A DNA stretch of 64,000 bases from Fasciola hepatica. Taxonomy: Eukaryota > Platyhelminthes > Trematoda > Plagiorchiida > Fasciolidae. Positions 23,936 to 36,400 of the stretch are shown one piece after another. Location: assembly GCA_948099385.1 (NCBI GenBank), contig CANUEZ040000116.1:16626001-16690000 (forward strand), in the 5' to 3' direction. The position numbers were made by a program, and so were the translations under genes. The notes under the pieces were generated by a model. That model saw nothing but the letters and a program-made list of their open reading frames with translations. It had not been told where the DNA came from and did not search any database. Within the stretch, counting starts at the first letter, position 1; the number at the start of each line of letters is the position of its first letter.

Positions 23936-24839
23936 GGAATACAGTAAGTTGAGGATTTTTAGACAAGAACAAATCTGCGCTAGTTCATCCGATCTGATTG
24001 TGGAAATTATCATGTTGAAAGCGTTTTCGACATCAAGGGCAACCACAGAAATAGCACTTAACAGGAAACTACGCATGATTTTAAAAAGAATGAGTATACA
24101 AGCTGAACGTCTGGTGTCAACCTTCTTGTATGGAGTACATCACTAAAAACCGAACCATTCCTCCGCCGGGATTGGTATTAAACAGTAATCGGGTATCACA
24201 TAGCTCGCTATCTGACATGATCAAATGAAGCCCTGAGGTTCCTATACACTTCCCTCCCCAGTACTTCGCTCGTGCGTGAATCTACAGAAAAATTGAAAGC
24301 TTTATAACTGTAGATTTCGATGCACGGTCTTTGGACATCAGTAGAATGATTCACTTATGATTAAGAACGGACTGGTGCACGAATCGCATCGTGTGCGCCT
24401 CAAGCGTTGTTCACGCCCTTAAATTGGGTCGCATCTGTGCACAAAGATATCTTTTCTGCTGCACGCGTACTGATCTTTATTCGCAGTGGTATGGTAGTAT
24501 TGTGACGCAACAAGACGACGAGTTCTCATCGACCAGAATAGCCTGCAATGTTGACTACGGCAAAATGAAAATCCACATATAACAGCTCTGTCCATAGGAA
24601 CGTTAGTGATACGAAGATAGGGGAAACACTAAGGCTGTTACCGAACGAGAGGCACTATCGACCGAGAAGTTTATTGGGACTCGAATGACAGAAAGACGAC
24701 TAGGGATGAGGTGAACAAAAAAGAACCCTGTCACGATATTCCCAAAGTCCCAATTATCAGCATCAGCACCGCAGCTCTCATTGGACGCATGTAGGCTCTG
24801 GTTTTGCAGTCGATGCACCTGTCGGATAAAAGATATTTC

Positions 24840-24965
24840 CATTACATGTTCGCTCATGAGTACAGTGGAAGAGGCGTATACCAGAGTCTCAAAGGACCAC
24901 TGCACTATTAGGGATAACCGGCAACCAGACGCTCTATACCACTGGACCACCACCGGTCTGTGAGA
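24840..24965 (-). mobile_element. SINE family A, internally deleted copy
   Basis: On the minus strand the head GGTGGTCCAGTGGTATAGAGC runs almost directly into the tail module GGTTGCCGGTTATCCCTAAT, followed by a CCACTGTACTCATG terminus. The tRNA B box and body are missing. Confidence 0.7.
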
Positions 24966-27900
24966 CAGATTAAGGTGTTGGTCAACTGATGTGCAGTGTA
25001 TCAAAAAACGAAACGAAGTTTGAAACTTGCCTTTTCAAACAATCCAATGTCGCCCGGACTGTTGCCACGTCTGACTCCCATCAGATCTGACGGGGTTCTC
25101 TACTCTAGGCCCCAGGGTCATGTTGCAGGCAACCTTTGATAATGCGGTGTGTGTACCTACATGGCAATCTGATAGGCGTTTTCAACTGCACTCGTGCACG
25201 TGTGTAATTAAAATAATTCATGACAGTCAAGTGCGACAGTGAGTACACGGAAAGATGACCTTTTGGTGCCCCTAACAATGGAGTACATAACTGTACTGTA
25301 CAGACCACAGGTCACACAGACACAAACGCGCTGTCGTAAATTTGTAGTGATCGCGGAAGTTGTGACAGACGATAAGGTTCCCCTAAGAAAATGGAGCACT
25401 AGACGACGCAGAGAAAGGAGAGATGAAGCGGAATGGAGACGATGTATTGACACGATGATGGTCTCTCAATGGTCCCGACGAATCGACTGACTTACCCGTG
25501 ATCGGCTGCACATTCTCAGGCTAGCCTGACGAAACGACCGGCCGCTCCGCTTGTTGGCTCACAAACAGGCACGTTCTAACAAGTCCACGGATTGATGACT
25601 ACGTTTGACCGAGTGTCGGGAGCGGAGGAAGTACGGGGTGTTGGGTGAGTGTGTAAGGTTGGCCACAACGGATCCGGAAGCACTTGGTCGGGCTAAACTG
25701 CAATCACGTGAATCTCATGTAGTCGTTTGTGTGCGTCAATGTGTCTCATAGGGCAGTGGTGCCGGATGGCGATCAGATATCATCCAGACAATAAACTAAA
25801 GAAAACGACTGAGGGTAGGTGGGTGTATGCATGACTGACCAACCGAGTGAAGGTGCACCATGGTCATTGTGACCCACGATGAAGTACGTACGCTCAATCT
25901 TGCATCTAAATACCTAGACATACGCACCACTGCGGGTCATGTACTTAACACCAGTATGGGTGACTACGGAACCACTACCGATTGTCAGCGCGCCTTCACA
26001 GCACCCGGAGCTTGGCGCGTGCATTCACACGGAGATGCAATGCTCGAACCCAAGAGAGTGCGCCCTACCGCCAAGCTAGTCAAATGTCAGTGGAAGGCTA
26101 TTGCAATTGCAATATTACTTCCCACCCTCACCCCCGGGCTCACAGTGTGATAAGATAAAGTGAATGGTATGGGGCAGTATATACCTTTCAACTGTGTGCA
26201 CCGAAACCGAACCTGTTGTACAATGGTGTGAGACCATTGTCGCATGGTCAGGAATCCAGATATGTTGATAACACTTATTTGAGAAATAAACTGAAAGAGT
26301 ATAAAGCAATCTTAAAAACCGTAGTCCTTCACAAGTGTGATGAACCAGATGGGAGTATGTGAAATATCATGTACCTGTAGTATCGCTAAAAACGAGACTG
26401 CAGCGTTTTCAGTCAAACCGCTAATTGTCGACTAACTTTTTCGCCAGCGCACATGCTCCAACACACTTCTCGATAAGCGAGCCAAACCAGGTAGTTTATC
26501 TGAAGTCTTTAGATATCAACGGAACGGTGCTCGTCGGGCGCAATCTCGATGGTGTGGACAGTTGTGCTGTGATCGAATCTCGTGGTAAGCAAACTGTCCA
26601 ACGATTCCAAACCTCGTTCTCCTCTAAAGGACAGATGTCTGCACTGGATGGTGGGAAGACTAGTGGCGGGACTTTCAATTAAAAGGCGGTACGATATCTC
26701 TCATCCAGGATGGAACGATAAAGTCTGTGCTGGTGCGCCAGCTTGATACCAAACCTGACATACCAAAACTTCAGGTCGCATGGTCTGTTGGTCGATTATC
26801 TCTAACGATGCTTTGGGCCTTCGTGACTATGGAGTGTACTGTTTAAATTTCACTCAAACGTGAGCATGCCATTTAAAAAACCCAAGATACTCCCTGAGAA
26901 TGTCGTACTGTTTGTTGTGTCGGCACCGTACCTCAAACCCGCTGTTAACTGAATTATCAGCAGATAACACTACCACCGCATGCAAGTTCGTACGAAGAAA
27001 TGTTACTAATTCCGAGTTCAGACCGGTGGGCGAGAATGTGAGCTCAACAAGTGAAGCTATCTGCCTTGGATCCTGACAAATCGCGACACAATAACATCGC
27101 CTCGTGTGATACAACGTCCATTCATCTATGCCTGGTCACCATACCAGCCGTCATTGAGCAAAGCTAGCTCTATCCCCTTCTCCATCTGTAACTATCCAGA
27201 GGACGTTTATCACGATTGCGAAAGCATTTCAGTGAACCTGCTGGGAACGTTTATGGCAGGGGATATTTGTGATGATGTGATCAACCATATGAGGTCGAAC
27301 GAGCACACCGAGACTCGACTCCCTGCGGATACCACAAGGGCTCGATATATATTGTCGGATTGCTCATCTTTAACATGAAAGTGTCACAAGGCAAGGGAGT
27401 TTAATGGGTTGGGTGTGCCCATCATGAGTCCTCTACCAAAGTCTCCAAAGGGCGACGAGTTCGAACCTTCAGAACCAGCATTATATACGGCCCCACTGAT
27501 TCGGATCGTCTGGAACATAACTGGCAAGCCGTGAAAACCGCGGTGCATTATGACAGTCGGCAGACATCGGCGGAGAGACAGCTGTGGCTTACTGACGAGA
27601 TGCGATTCGACAACTGTGCGATCCATAGATTAGTGGTTGTCTCTACATCTCGCCATATCCGACAGCGTGCTGCTCTGTTGCACTCTCTCATATCTGATAG
27701 CTGCCAACGACCTTTTGACCTGGCACAAGGATGTTTGTTGTAAGTAGACGAACTGAACAAGACAGAACGAGACAGAAAAGCGGACGGTCGATCACACGGC
27801 ATTGCCCCTATAAACTTCTTGGTGTGTGAGAGAAAGAGGTTAGACACAGAACAAGTTGAGGCACGGGACGAGAGGAGGCACGCCTGGTCGGTTGTTGCCC

Positions 27901-29109
27901 GATGGCTGCTGCAGCACCAGCAGCAGCCACGTTGATCTCGTCAACCAGGCAGCGAAACCAACAAAAATAGATAGGCAGACAGCCGGATAGACCGAGACAT
28001 CGGTAAAGTGAGAGCAAGTATTGACTACGGCGTATACACGAACGTGTGCGACTGCCCCTAGGCCAAACAAACGACGTGCTGGTCGAAGTGGTTACGCACA
28101 GAGGGGTGGCGGATGAAAATGTGGGAGGCAGAAGCACAGGGGATGGATGGACGCAAATTGGGCTTGGATATATCAAGCAGCAACATCCGCGAATCCACCC
28201 ACCCACACCCACTAAGCCAACGGTCGTAGGTCACGCACGAGATGAACCAAATAGCGCGGTCTCAAAGCAAACGGGCGCTGAGCGTGATAATCGACACGAT
28301 ACAAATCTACAGTGAAGTGAAGAATTTTCGACAGGCGGAAACCTGTGAAGGGTGGGCTCATTCAAAGAAGATAAATACGACTGAAGCAAAACGTTAAACA
28401 TCATGCGATGCAACAAAACCGACCACAATGTTTCGTAACCGATCATTTGCTGGATTCTTCAGTTCCAGCTTCCAGTGTATAAGTACACGAATTACTGTTT
28501 TACGTTCGTTAATGACAAGAGAAAACGAAATGTTTGCATATTACGATCTATACCCCTCTATTCGTCCACATGAAGTGAATCAGGTGGGCCAATTGTTTCA
28601 AGTGTCGAATGAAGTAAGTGTCAAATAGTTCATGACTCTTCACCTTTCGTTCTCTCCTACAGAGCTTTTAAGTGGATCATGAAAAAGCACATCGGATGAT
28701 GGACGTCCTTGAGGCATCGTAACGAATTTAGCTTTCTCATATCAACCTCAAGACTTGGAACGATTGAAAGAAAAACGCACCCTTCGGTGCGTTTAAGCAG
28801 TTCAGTTCTTTTCACTATTCTGTGATCTGTCGATTTTGGTTGCTGTCTCACGGCATGATCGGAACATAAATTAAATAAACCGAAGCACAAGAGAAGAATA
28901 GATCAATAAGAAATTCTGTGATAAAAATCCTGAAAGCGAAGACGAAATTTGAATTCTACCACGGCACCTGGCCATGTTGCCCAGTGTCTGTAACCAACTA
29001 TCTGGTAGGCGGACCTCGTAGACACCAACCGAGGCAAGTATACCGCTGGTTCCGATTTTCATCTCTCAGCCATGTCATGCAACTATATGCTCCGGGAAGC
29101 AGTGTAAAC

Positions 29110-29335
29110 AGATATCTATCGGTGGAAATTTTTTATCACATGCTTGCGCGTGAATGCAGCGGAAGGAGTATACTACATAGCCCCAAAGAGCCGCCGCGCA
29201 ATCAGGGATAGTCGGAGACGTGGAGTGGTAGAGAATCACAAAGTCCCAACAGATCAGGTGTGGGGTACTGTCTGCATTCAAATGGAAATACAACGTTCTA
29301 AACCACCTGACTATAACCGGTTATCCGCTAGAAGT
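29110..29335 (-). mobile_element. SINE family A copy
   Basis: On the minus strand: degraded tRNA head, then CTGTTGGGACTTTGTGATTC (body), GACTATCCCTGATTGCGC (tail core) and GCATTCACGCGCAAGCATGT (terminus). The module order matches the other family A members. Confidence 0.7.
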
Positions 29336-29564
29336 GGTTGAATTGTAAAGAACTCACTATAGTCTGCGGTTTCAATCACTACTCTGTTGTGGAGAGGTTC
29401 GTTACCACGTGACCTGTTAGAATCTTGGTAGGATTATTTCCACTTGTAGTCTCAGTGCCATGGCTGCGAGTTCTCTACGATTTTGCAGTGAGTATGGGTT
29501 TACGGTTTGCACTGCACTTATGCAAGCCGAGATCGTACGATCACAACGGACTTTACGCCCCTCC

Positions 29565-29590
29565 ATCGCGGGTTCGAATCCTGCTTCTGC
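29565..29590 (+). promoter_or_regulatory. Isolated Pol III B-box-like motif
   Basis: GCGGGTTCGAATCCTGC is a perfect B-box core (GGTTCGAATCC) without a matching tRNA cloverleaf upstream. It probably marks a decayed SINE head. Confidence 0.45.
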
Positions 29591-29673
29591 TGCCGCCGGT
29601 CATCTCCCCCAGCTGGCTGCGATCTTCTTCCTTAAACAGTGTACCATAATGAGAGGAAGTGGCAACATTCGGT

Positions 29674-29790
29674 TGTAAAACCACTCTTGAACAAGGTTAT
29701 CCGTGGTGACCGAAACGTCGACAACCCACCAACGATTTCGACTACGCTGTTATCAAACTATAAAATTTTATCATGGCAACATTGATGTTG
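29674..29790 (+). repeat. Short interspersed repeat (GGTCGAAAC family)
   Basis: Contains GACCGAAACGTCGACAACCC, then ACCAACGATTTCGACTACGC and a terminal TATAAAATTTTATC. It matches 10454-10545 over about 90 bp. It may be the 3' end of a larger element that I cannot identify. Confidence 0.65.
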
Positions 29791-30149
29791 CTACGTAGCC
29801 GACGATCGGGTTTGTGTGCTACGATGATCCCAAGAATAACGCCAATGTTAGAGCAAAGTGCTCCTTTATAGTCACGCATATCGGACAGGCTGAGGACGAA
29901 TAGCCGGACAAAAGCAACGCGACGTTGTTTGAGGGCGAGATAGGTTTTTCACATGACAGCGAATTTTCTACATAAAGGCCACAGAAGCCTATAGACAGCA
30001 ACGTGACGTATGCGAATGTGGCCCGACACTACATAAGGCCGTTGCCTCTTGCTTTATACTCAGGTATCCTGATTGGGGTAAGATTCCTTAGGGTGTGTTG
30101 GGCATCCCCGACTGGCAGACCGCCATCCGAAAAATGGGCGTGAACCGCT

Positions 30150-30345
30150 TGTTCGGTCAGGGGCTTGCAACATGAACTTCCTGTTGCCTGACTTATTGGG
30201 ACCTTGTGTGGTTTTTCAGTCCCAGTTTCAGGGTCTGGTTGCCTGTTATCCCTAATAATGCAGTGGGCCTTCGTGGCTATGGGCTGTATACCCGTTCCAC
30301 TACACTCATGCGCAAGTATGCAGTGAAAAAATGTAGCACTCGATT
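30150..30345 (+). mobile_element. SINE family A copy
   Basis: Plus strand: body TTATTGGGACCTTGTGTGGT, tail core GGTTGCCTGTTATCCCTAAT and GGGCCTTCGTGGCTATGG, then the terminus CACTCATGCGCAAGTATG. The tRNA-like head is not clear. Confidence 0.75.
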
Positions 30346-31179
30346 GTGTACAGGCTAGAGTTGCTCCCCCGAACAAAAGGCCGAGTGGCGCACGGACGTC
30401 AACGTGTGTAATTTTCAAGACTCTTCCTGAGCAGTTTCCCTACACGCACTGTACATGGCAGATGTCATTTCGAGACATCCACGAAACTAGCTCAACCCCT
30501 CACCGAAGCTGACCGCGTAAAAGGACACTCATTCCAACGACTTCGAATTTACAAAACTCATCAAGCCGGTTCATACGGACAGTATTATATCATGATCAAC
30601 CCTGTCATGACAACATAGAATTCACTGATCGAGTCCGTCAAATCAGAAATGTTTCTAGGACAAATTCTTCACCGTTGGACGATGCGTGAGATTATGCCTC
30701 ACAAGAGTATATTTTTCATATAGCCGAGAACTTTACAAATCATACATTATGTGGTTTCCAAGGTTCTGTTAGGGTGTAGCATTTTGTGTTGGAGATAGAT
30801 TACTCCCGATAAATCATAAGTTTAATCGAACTTCAGTGATGGCTATATAATAGATGAGCGTGCCCGAGTGAACGAAAACAATGTTAGTGTTGGTCACTAT
30901 CTGCCCCAACGACCGACGTCCGTTACTCCGTTGTTGATGGCAAGTGCTCTGGATTTCCAAAGCTGTGTTAATGTCATTAGTCGCCGGGTTTGGCATTACG
31001 ACTGATTTAGTCCAGTTTTTACTAGTTATTCGCCTTCGGGGTCAACTTGACTGCCTTTGTCCCTGAAATTTCTTCCTCATACGGCAATCATGCATAGATA
31101 TGAGAAGAAAAAGATCGATCTACGAAAAGCAAACTTATCGATTGTTTCAATCTGAACCCAAAGTGTAGAGAAATCGAAG

Positions 31180-31325
31180 ATTCACTGCACTATCAAGGAT
31201 AACCGACATCCATAGCCCTGATTAGGTGGCAATGAACTGGTTGCCGAATATACCTAAGTGTGCAACGGGTATACCCCTTACCACTGCACTTATGCGCAAG
31301 TAAGGAAGAAAGTGGTACATCGGTT
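31180..31325. repeat. Two opposed SINE family A tail fragments
   Basis: A minus-strand tail core (plus strand reads TGCACTATCAAGGATAACCG) is followed by a plus-strand terminus (CCACTGCACTTATGCGCAAG). This indicates two insertions or a rearranged copy. Confidence 0.6.
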
Positions 31326-33177
31326 ACAAAACGAACAGCCCCTTTTATCATTACCGTGGATTCGTTAGTATTACGTAACAGCAACTAACTCTATTTCCAA
31401 TAGTCAGGGTGAGTGGTAAACTAGACTAACAGAGGACCCCACAACTTATCAGGGGCTTTCTTTATTGTCCAGGTTGAAAGTTTGTGGGTGAATAATACTT
31501 TGTGACTGCGTACATCGAAAAACTATTCTCCCTTGACAATCTTGACCGTCAGTTCAAGTGGTCAAGGGCTTTCAAATAACACCTGTCAGAAGTTCATAGA
31601 TGTCATAGATGCCGGTCACTCGGTAGACAGCAATCTACTGTCGTCTGGATCCTTACCACCCCTGACCTATTGGGGGCGTTGTGCGGTCAGTACAGGTCAA
31701 AGCCGTGTCAACAACCAGCATGTGCACGCATCGCACGTAACGACCGATATCACGAATGCTGATTCACTGATGTATTGCCAAGTCTTGTCTTGCACGACGC
31801 GGTAACAGTGACCTAGTTCTCTCTAATAGTGTGGCGGGCTTTCGACGTAAATCTGTTTGACTTCACTAAATCGTATGAATGTCAAATCTCTTTCAAGCGC
31901 ACAACTCACGACAAGCTCGGCGGTACCAATGCGATCACATCAATCTTGAGTGCCTTTTGTACGTTAGGGAGCAAGTGACCCAGCCAGACAGCGAATCATG
32001 TGCATTCATTATTGGGAACAGACTTGAACTTATTTTTGCCCCGAATACAAACAAGCCTGAGAAAATGTCATGGCGATCATCATCTCAAAAGTCAGAGGTT
32101 TCAATCCAGCCATCGCAGATCATCGATAGTAGTTGATAACTTACTGTCGCCTGACTCGTTGGAACCTTAGGTAGTTCCACACTCAGGGGCGCTAAGTGAC
32201 AAATGAGGGTTATGTTCACCAGTCCTCAGGGCTCCAGATGATGAGTGCAATGCACCTTCCACTGTACGGAGGCGCATGGATCGGTTACGGATACTTTGAG
32301 AAGTTTCCCAGCGATTTCAAACGTTACGTACACTCAGGAAGATAGTACATCAGAATGAATCTGTTCAGATTAAACGTATAAGGTTTCCCGTTTAGTATTC
32401 ACCGGGTTCATCCTCCACCAAAGATGCATTTGTCACTTACAGTTTCCGATTTCATCTATTTTGTGAACACCTGTGACGCAAATAGAGCACTGTCACATGG
32501 CCCAAGATACCCATTGTTCAATCAGTGGCAACTCAGCATCAGAGTATGGAATATCAGAGTAGGCCCGTCGTGATGGCGGACTGCTGTCAACCGCCGACGG
32601 TGCCGAGATCTGAGGTGATCAACCTTTAAATCACTCCGAAACCACCGGTCACCGGTGTCGCCGGATCCTACGATTCTTCACTCCAAGTCCCGGGTTCATG
32701 ACCTCGGTTATCCTTACAGAAGTTTTCGGGGCTTTGGGGCATGCCAATTCCACTGAACTCATGTCACCGTATAAAAAGAAACCATGTTCTACATAGTTTT
32801 GCACCAATTCTTCAATCAATGTAATCATCGGGCTATTAGCGGAAAAAAACCCGTGGCAGACAGTTTTCCAATTGACCATTCCACCTTAACCCCATCGATC
32901 GAGTTCATACTGATATCGAAATACAACAAGCTTTTAACTCAAATGAATATTCATGATCCTATGGTTGCTGCAAAACCTTTGATAGCTGAAACGATTAAAA
33001 ACGACCTCGGTATCTCCAGGCTAAAAAGAATACGAACGAACACGTCCGTGAGAGCAGTCACACGATCCACAATCGAAATGTCAGTCATTTATGACAATCT
33101 TTGTATAATAATTGAATCACAGGTACCATGAACACTTTCAAGAGATAAATCAATGCACAACGCGTTCGTCCCATTGA

Positions 33178-33183
33178 ACTCAC
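33178..33183 (-). promoter_or_regulatory. 5' splice site of the HMG-box intron
   Basis: GTGAGT immediately after the ATG codon that encodes the last residue of the NSFM motif. It is a close consensus donor. Confidence 0.85.
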
Positions 33184-33464
33184 CATGAAACTGTTTAGTG
33201 GTCGAGGTACACTGTCTTTTCGTCGTTTCTTCTTCGATTCCGTAATCGTTGTATACGGTTTGAGTGCACCTGGACCCGTCAGACGGGCGGCCCGATCACT
33301 GGGCCATTCACTAGGCAACACATGTTCCTCAGTCAGATGTCGCATCCAGATTTGCAGACCACCGTTTTTGGCGGACGCACAATTACCACATTCTTGCATC
33401 CACATGCTTTTCCAGTGATGAGGGCTGTTGAATTCCTCGTAGACGTCCGTAGGTGCGGTTGTTA
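33184..33464 (-). CDS. SOX-like HMG-box gene, upstream exon with C2H2-like motif
   Basis: A 281-nt exon read as 2 nt plus 93 codons and ending in phase 0. It encodes in order: an N-terminal stretch with YEEFNSPHHWKS; a C2H2-like motif ECGNC with 13 residues to His, then 4 to the next His (TEEHVLP); a spacer; the basic patch KKKRRK, a likely nuclear signal; and VPRPLNSFM, the first strand of an HMG box, cut by a GTGAGT donor. The box resumes exactly at the acceptor at 23911. The exon start (after TGCTTTCAG) is less certain: it implies phase 1 and a still earlier exon that I could not find. The zinc-finger reading is inference from spacing only. Confidence 0.83.
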
Positions 33465-36400
33465 CTGAAAGCACTTAGGTTCGAGTGAAGGTTTAACGTG
33501 TTCTTCAACTTGCACGTCGTTGCATTGGTAAATGTTCATGCACACGCTGTGAAGTCAGCTCTGCAACAAGTGAGCTCCTTTACAAAGAACCTGAGCCAAT
33601 CCAAAACACAGCCTTCCAAACCAAGAACCGAAAGAACAACTCACGGTACCCGAGCTTCGCAAGCACGAGAATAAACGAAGTATCCGAAGCTCGGAGCTCC
33701 AGGGTTCCTATTTTATATGCGGACACCAGGTGACGGGACACTGCGGTGCGATCGTAACCACACACGCATGCGTCCAGGGTTAGTCTAACAACGTGGATTG
33801 GCTGGCTCAAATCCCTGTCTGTTCCACGATCGCTCAATCCAGCCCACTGGATCCCGCGTGTCTGTGTATGTGTGTGTGTCTGGTCGCCTGACACGGCTGC
33901 TAGCGTCTCCGTCAGTGTGATTATTCGTTGTCGCCGTAATGAACAGTGGAAGAGTTGTTGTGGTACGACTTACCGCACGGGAAGGCAAAGTGCAGAGAAA
34001 TACACGGAATGGGCAAACCAATTCATGACAAACACACGAACGCTTACGCGCAGGCCGATCACGGGTGTGCGTGTGTGCACGCAAACACACAAGTTCACGT
34101 GCTCGGAATTATGCGTTCGTCTGAACACGGCACATAAGGTCAGAGTGCGAGACAGAGCAAGAGCGAGATAGGTCTGTGCTATGGGTTAGCGTGCAGCTCA
34201 TCAATGCAACAACGACAACAACAAACCATCTTGTTTGTCTTTTCCATCTTGCTCCATTGTTTACCCGACTGCTAAACATGACCAATCCAACCGCAAAGTT
34301 GAGCTCCACCATTTGCAAGTGTCAGGGTCGAGCACCGTTTGTGTCATGTGTGCGTGTGCGTTGCAGGTGGGACAAATTACAGTATTTTTTTTTTTACGGG
34401 TCAAACGCCGTAATTTAAGAACCATGCATCAGCAGCACAGTGGAGCGTGGAACATTTGACTTACACTTCTGACCAGACTTTCTCTAGCATATCTGAATTA
34501 CAGAAAGTAGTACAAATAAGATTTTCTGGCCAACACCAACGTGATAGCATCTTAAGACCTAACTAGACAGCTTTGTCAAAGATGTGTGCACAACAGCATT
34601 CGCTATGCCATACGACTGTCGCTTTTCAATATCATAAAAGGCTAGAAACGTGGCATGATAACTGGTCATTGATTTTGGACGGCTCTTGGTCGTTCGGTCA
34701 GTTTTAAATTAACTTAAAGGTGTGAAGATGGGCAACCGTATCATTCATAAAAGACAATTTGCTGAGGAAGTGGCAGAGGAGATGGAAATAATCGATTTGA
34801 ACCGAGAGAACGAAAAATCCTGTACACAGATTAAAAACTGGTAACAATGAAACCCGCAGGCAAAATGTGCAATGTGCTAGTAAGGGTGACCATTCGAAGA
34901 TGATGTCTTAGCACCTCGGAATGAACACTAAAACATACCGAGGCATTGCAGAAGGGGATCAGTATAACTGAATTACAATCAGACGTCGAGAAGAAATTTT
35001 TCGGATGATGTTACCGCTAAGCTTTGCAACAGTACGGACGAAATTCTTTCAGTAACTCTCCCTCCAAATGAGAGATTTGAGTTAGAAAGTTCCGGGTTGA
35101 TCATTAGTGCGGCCTCTATCGATGAACTTCGTGATAACTGTGGCTACGAAACGAAAATTGGTTACATTCCATCCCAGTGAGAGCAATCAGATTGATGTCT
35201 AGACAAAGTGAACCCATTATGCAGAATGTCTGCAAGCGAAGGGCTATTGCGATTTTTTGTTGGCGAAACATTGTAACGTTTGTTGCTCTTGATTGATCGG
35301 CCCATCTATTAGAGGAAAACCATGTATCAATATCTTTCCGTCTAATAAATGTTCAAATCTACAATTCGACCCCTGGGATTCTGTGTAACACACAGGAAAT
35401 TCTTAACGAATGTTTCAACGTACGTGCCAATTCCCCAAGAATGCTGCACATCTTACAACACACATCTGAACACTTGATCATATTTGATTTTTCGACCGTG
35501 ATACATTTTAGACGTGACCGATTCTGCCGTTGTGACTGCCTTTAAGCCCGAGCACTGTCGAACTTAGGTTCTTGTTGACTTATCGTCTTGGCCGTATAGT
35601 TGAGGTTTGCATATATCTTTTGTACGCTTATACTTTGTTCATCTAATGCCGTAGAATTTCAGATTGAAACTTATTTTGCTCTGGGATCCACTCGTTTGGC
35701 TGCGCGTTACTGGATTCGGAATAATGGTTTACATTTTACTTTAGCCGAATGCCTCAGTATGGCCGGAGGTCGGTGTCCCAGGCCCCGAGATGACTACTCG
35801 TCCTGAACACCTCTAAAATAATCCCAAAGGACTGTGCGTCTAATACAGCCTATGCTGAGGAAGTCCCACTCACTGCCTTCTCGTGGCGAAGGTGCTCCCA
35901 CCAACGTGGGAGGACAAAGCCGTATTCCTGGCTCTCTCCATCGGGTTGGGTGATTGATAGTCAGTATTAATACGGTAACGAATGCTCCCATGACACAACA
36001 AAAATGACGACGACAACCACGGTCATTCGACAGGGACACGGACATGCAGGGCCACCGAATATGCTGGATGCAGCACTCTTCCGTGGGGGTTGCACGTTCT
36101 CGATCTGTGAAAGTACAGAAAGAATGAAAACCCGATGAACCGAAGCCCAACAAGTATATAAGCAGGGAATGGCGGTCTGTACCATTACGTTACACAGTCT
36201 AGGGTAGATGGCTAAATCCTGATTCCAAACCAACTACGGGTGGCTTATGAGGCGTACGACACTATACCTACCAGCATCTGTGGCGGAGAAGCGTACTGGG
36301 CATCCAGGATGTCAAGCCCCATCCTGAGGATGTATGAACTGAACAATCTGTCACCGACTCTCAGAGGGCCACCAAACCCTCGTATCGTTCTATTGTCTTG

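Larger units (their letters stand above)
23912..33183 (-). other. 9.27-kb phase-0 intron splitting the HMG box
   Basis: Bounded by ATG|GTGAGT at 33184/33183 and CAG|CTC at 23912/23911. Joining the two exons gives an uninterrupted, correctly spaced HMG box of about 75 residues, which is strong internal support. The intron holds SINE family A copies (24840-24965, 29110-29335, 30150-30345, 31180-31325) and fragments at about 26780-26840, 31650-31700 and 32145-32200. It also holds a copy of the short repeat at 29674-29790. No alternative exon could be supported, although a GC-richer part near 27800-28230 has an open minus-strand frame. Confidence 0.85.

Noticed and set aside
23912..24076. 55-codon N-terminal extension of the HMG-box terminal exon beginning with an in-frame Met
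   Set aside because: It includes the polypyrimidine tract and AG of a strong acceptor, and the upstream exon at 33184 supplies the missing part of the HMG box in frame.
27808..28212. 134-codon minus-strand frame in the intron as an alternative exon of the HMG-box gene
   Set aside because: No matching splice sites in the required phase and no domain; only a GC-richer composition.
29110..31325. CRISPR-like recurrence of short identical strings
   Set aside because: Spacing is irregular, orientation varies and the strings are modules of a SINE in a eukaryotic intron.
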